Origin: Membranipora membranacea
Lineage: Eukaryota > Bryozoa > Gymnolaemata > Cheilostomatida > Membraniporidae
Direction of reading: 5' to 3'
Assembly: GCA_914767715.1 (NCBI GenBank)
Contig: OU612074.1
Coordinates: 19,516,062-19,580,061, forward strand
DNA: 64,000 nt
Shown here piece by piece: positions 60,506 to 64,000 of this stretch. The translations under genes and the position numbers were made by a program. The notes under the pieces are model-generated. The model had not been told where the DNA came from. It did not search any database and worked only from the letters and a program-made list of their open reading frames with translations. Every line of letters begins with the position of its first letter. Positions within the stretch are counted from its first letter, which is position 1.

Positions 60506-61612
60506 TTAATCTGCCAAGTAAACAAAATCGTCTTTCTTCGTAGGCTTAGGTTGCCTGCCTGACCGAGTTACAGAAGGTTTGTTGGGTTGTAACTCCTCTG
60601 TCATAACAGGGTTTCCCATACTAATTGACAAGTCAGCTTCGGCATTAGTTGCCTCACTGATAGGGTTTAATGGGGACTCAATACTGGGTCCAGCTAGATT
60701 ATCAATCGCAATGTTAGTACTAGCGTCCTTATCAGTATTAAGCTCTACTTGTAAATCAAGACTGGGATCAGCTAGATCAACACCCGACATGTTAGTACTA
60801 TCATTAATTTCATCATTAATATCGTGCAAAGCTACATCATCGCCCAAAGCATTAGCACTAAGGTTACTTTCACCCGTTACAGGTGCCTCAACCACTACAG
60901 TATTAGGATCAAAGCTCACACCAGGATTAACAATAGACACAATCTCACACTCGTTATCACCTGTTGATTCAAAATACCATTCTAATGCAAGAGGCATGAT
61001 GGAATCGGCTGGCTCACTAATTGGGTGATTGGTTTTCTGTAACAAAAACAAATGTTTACGGTTTCTGGGTACTGTTCTTAAGCCTGTCTTAATCCAATAA
61101 CTCTGAGGATGTGACCCAACCTTATACAAAACAATTCCTTCCTGGCCAGCGTCAGTAGGGGCTTTAACCCACACAATTTGGCCTGGCAATATTTCTGGCA
61201 GATATTTAGCATGGTGCTTTTGATTCCACAGATGAAAAGCATCTTTGCGTTTCTGCAAAAAAACCTTCTCGAATTCCTTTTAATCAACTTCAATACTTGT
61301 GGGATGACCCAGCGGCGTTTTCATACGCCTACCAAACATTAATTCACCGGGTGAAAATCCCTCAGACAAGGGTGTGCCTCGGTAAGCTAACAAAGCAGAA
61401 AAAATATCATCAGATTTTTTCAACAAATTCTTAAAGGTACCAACAGAGCGTTCCGCTAAACCATCACTTTGCGGATAACGAGGGCTGCTAAATCTTTGGT
61501 CGAAACCCCAAGTCTTAGCAAAATCTCTAAAACTCTGACTAGCATAGCAAACCTGCTGTGTCACTTCTTAATAATATAGGTACTCCAAAACCGGTAACTG
61601 TAAATTGCTGAA
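60506..61612 (-). mobile_element. Ty3/Gypsy integrase 3' half and C-terminal tail
   Basis: From 61612: FGVPILLRSDT in one frame. After a shift, SQSFRDFAKTWGFDQRFSSP, RYPQSDGLAERSVGTFKNLL (integrase core end with the catalytic Glu in AERSV), LLAYRGTPLSEGFSPGELMF and GRRMKTPL. After an in-frame TAA at 61280-61282 comes LPGQIVWVKAPT and RKHLFLL, then an acidic tail (NADISP-type, 150 residues) ending RSGRQPKPTKKDDFVYLAD. It is the 3' part of a Gypsy pol; RT, RNase H and LTRs are absent. The stop and frame shift make it inactive. Confidence 0.85.
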
Positions 61613-61695
61613 CGGCTGAACAGGCTGAACAGCGTTTCTCAGACTACCAAATCCTTTTCATCTGATTGGCTGAACATACCAAAGTGTGGACAACT

Positions 61696-61800
61696 CCCTA
61701 GATATTGCTGATTTTTTTATTTGCAATCCCCCTAGATATTGCTGATTTTTTTATTTGCAATCCCCCTAGATATTGCTGATTTTTTATTTGCAATCCCCTA
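61696..61800 (+). repeat. 34-bp tandem repeat, three copies
   Basis: CCCTAGATATTGCTGATTTT plus TTTATTTGCAATC repeats three times with T-run length changes. It ends about 65 bp before the ATG of the zinc-finger gene, so it lies in its presumed promoter or 5' leader. Confidence 0.9.
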
Positions 61801-61863
61801 GCAGCCTAGCATCCTTTCAGATTCAGAATTCTTCGATACAAGTCTAGAACTATAATCGTCATT

Positions 61864-63968
61864 ATGGCAAATAAGAGGTGAGTACTAAATCAATTGCATT
61901 TCCATATGGTTTTATTCCTGGGCGTGACAAGTAGCTGGCGTCACAACTGATACACCTCATGCTGCCCTAGGAACACATTCTGATGCCTATTTTACAACCG
62001 CCGGTGTTCACATGGTTGGTATCCCGTGGTGGCAAAAAGGCTTCCACATGATACTCTGACAATTGCCAGATGCCAAATAGCCATCTGGTCACTGAAAGGC
62101 ATCCGGGCTAAAATCTGACAGGAGGTGGATGGGTTGTAGACAACAATCATTACTAGGGCAAAAACTCATCTGGATGGTGTCATTACAGCAAAAATTACCG
62201 TTCCCAGCCAAACCAGATGGGTTTTTTCCAGCATATGCTACAAGCTCATCCGGACGTGTATTTAGCGACCAACAGTTGCCAAATGGTCATCTGAATGGGC
62301 CCATGACAGTCACACTTCGAGATTGAATGTATGGCCAGTAAGCACTGCCTATGTTATGTAATGTCAGTGTCTTTTCCAACAGTTATGTTCATGATAGAAT
62401 TTTGGAAATGATGCCCTCAGCAACATTGAGTAGGATGTGGTTATGGTGATTTATTTTAGTTGTGCTCTCTTTGCAAATGACAAGACAACTTTTGTATATT
62501 GTGCTTTGATTCATATGCGATCAAAAGTTTTCATGGTCTGTATATCCAACCGTTTTTAGAACCAACTTTATTTCCAGCAGGAAATAAAGTCATGCTGTCG
62601 AAGATGTGTATGTAATAGCTTCAGTCACATTATAATGAATTCAAAATATACTACTTATCCACAGGGACTGAGTATAGTTTATCACAAAGGCATAGTGATA
62701 TATACACGGATAACAGGTCGAGCTTACCCTGTCTCACTCACTATAAACTAAACATATTTACGATTCTTCCTTTCTGAACCAATTATTATTACTTGTGGCT
62801 AATCAAGGAACATATTTATTCCATAAGTCGGCATTCTTTTCTTGCTGTATTGGAAACTGTTATTTTTTTTCTTATTGCAGATTGTTGTGTCACAGCTGTG
62901 GGTGGTTTCACCGTGCAACAGAAACATGCATAGCAGAGGTAAGAAAAAATAAAATATCATTCGGCCTTCATTAGCCTCTATTTGCTATCAGTGGACCAAT
63001 TACTCAGCCACCACTGGGAGTTTGAATCTATAACTTTTTCTTTGTAACGTCAATCCAAGTGTTCTAGCATATGCATGCTAACATTGGTCAATCAAGTCTT
63101 TCAGTTTGAATATTCCTTGATGTACGCGGTAATGGTAACGATGTTGATAAATTTGTTATAGTAGATCTATTTCAATTTAGAGAGAACAAGTTGAGTCATC
63201 TGGGTAAGTGGTTGAAGCTTGTTTTGAATTGGTTCAGCTTTATTACTTTTTCATTTCAAAACCATTCATGACCATAAACATAAAATACACAGGATCAAGT
63301 TAAATATAAGTTCAAAGTAACTTGTGCTGTTTTCAATGCAAAGCTAGTCAATACAGTTATTGTCTTAGCTGTGTTTAAAGTTTAGTTGACTCACGCAAAG
63401 CATATTTATGATTGTAAACTTCCTGTGTGTTATTCTTGTCGTGTACTTGTATTTTAGACCAAGAGTGTGGAGTTGTCAGTTTTGCACACTGATAAATATA
63501 AACCGTGACAATTGTGAAGCATGTGGTAACCTAAATGGAAGTAATAGGTGAGTTGAGATTATTAAATAATATATGTACCCCAGAGAAGTAAGTTTTAGCC
63601 AGAGTTTAGTTGAGCTTGTTTGAGGGCGACTTAATGCTATCTTCTATTGGGATTCTATATGTAGGAATGTGATGAGATTAAATGTAAGCTAGTCTCTAAA
63701 TTTAGCTATTTCAATCATTTGTGAAAATATGAATTTTTTCTCCTGAAAAATATAAGTTCCTCTAGATTATGCATCACTAATAAAACAGCTGTAGTCCAAC
63801 AAGAGATAGTCACAACCACAGAGACTGGACACATGCGTTTATTGGTAAATCTCCAAAACCATAGATATCCTCAAGTTTATTTTGCATTATTTTCAGATCT
63901 TATGCTGACACAATAAAGGCGGATGTTTCGTTATCTGAGGCACAAAGTATTGAAAGTAAAGACAGAGG
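61864..63968 (+). CDS. RanBP2-type zinc-finger protein, first five exons (continues past window)
   Basis: Exons 61864-61877 (ATG GCA AAT AAG AG), 62881-62938, 63181-63203, 63458-63547 and 63897-63968. All have GT-AG borders, and all phases join without a stop. The protein starts MANKRLLCHSCGWFHRATET, with a CxxC pair near residue 8, then CIAEREQVESSG. A zf-RanBP finger follows, VWSCQFCTLININRDNCEAC (W-x-C-x2-C-T-x3-N-x6-C-x2-C), then a Ser/Glu-rich linker SLSEAQSIESKDRG. Such fingers bind ubiquitin or RNA and occur in ubiquitin-system and splicing proteins. This early position leaves the type open. The donor at 63969 shows the gene goes on. No lesion was seen; it is the cleanest gene here. 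Confidence 0.85.
62020..62330 (+). repeat. Degenerate local repeats in intron 1
   Basis: Several related motifs around CCAGATGG, GCCAAATGGTCATCTG and GCCAAATAGCCATCTGG occur in both orientations within about 300 bp of intron 1, perhaps an old foldback element. The open frame 62129-62326 through it has no support as a gene. Confidence 0.35.
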
Positions 63969-64000
63969 GTGAGTAAAGGTTACTTCACCAATATTTACAA

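Noticed and set aside
60579-61028. 149-codon plus-strand open frame
   Set aside because: Mirror of the acidic pol tail on the minus strand; low-complexity Ser/Leu product.

Overview
This is a eukaryotic nuclear window. It is AT-rich, with short coding exons separated by GT-AG introns, nuclear tRNA genes (one with a canonical intron) and many broken mobile elements. The genes are those of an animal: a mitochondrial-clan-like cytochrome P450, MADF-BESS protein relics and a RanBP2 zinc finger. The mix of MULE-type transposase, DUF6589-like, pogo, CR1/L2-like LINE and Ty3/Gypsy remains suggests an early-branching marine invertebrate such as a sponge or cnidarian. That taxonomic reading is an inference with low to moderate confidence.

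Layout. 0.6-10.95 kb: a P450 and tRNA neighbourhood. A nearly full-length P450 (about 4.6-9.93 kb, +) carries three in-frame stops and a destroyed splice donor, so it reads as a pseudogene. tRNA-Gly(GCC) lies in one of its introns. tRNA-Asp(GTC) with a 52-nt intron lies at 1.3 kb, and a decayed copy at 10.4 kb. Fragments of the same neighbourhood (heme exon, tRNA-Gly 3' half, tRNA-Asp, a 300-bp spacer) appear twice in different order, an old rearranged duplication. 11.1-13.2 kb: a 5'-truncated LINE and two near-perfect hairpins whose ends share about 12 nt, one of them bounded by a 15-bp direct repeat. 13.2-17.1 kb: little recognisable, several short tandem duplications. 17.4-18.4 kb: an unrecognised multi-exon minus-strand gene. 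19.7-24.8 kb: minus-strand MULE-type, Mutator-like and DUF6589-like relics.

24.86-43.82 kb: a minus-strand protein kinase gene, overlapped by a tandem duplication of about 9.0 kb (25806-34814 and 34815-43822). The two copies differ, as far as I can see, only in the lengths of two poly-C tracts. Each unit carries kinase N-lobe exons, two sets of MULE fragments, a MADF/BESS relic and the last two exons of an AAA ATPase. The left breakpoint cuts the kinase exon that holds the DLG motif, so copy 2 is truncated and only copy 1 runs to the kinase stop codon.

43.82-50 kb: mostly non-coding, one good minus-strand exon at 44.0 kb, a pogo-like transposase relic and short hairpins. 50.2-52.1 kb: the 3' end of a Gypsy pol and a basic, proline-rich ORF beyond it. 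52.2-56.7 kb: a MADF-BESS gene copy split by a 2.78-kb element with 19-bp terminal inverted repeats; the undisrupted paralogue in the 9-kb unit shows the empty site. 58.7-61.6 kb: Gypsy RNase H (+), a zinc-knuckle/coiled-coil ORF (-) and Gypsy integrase plus C-terminal tail (-). 61.86 kb to the window end: the first five exons of a clean plus-strand gene for a RanBP2-type zinc-finger protein, the best intact gene here.
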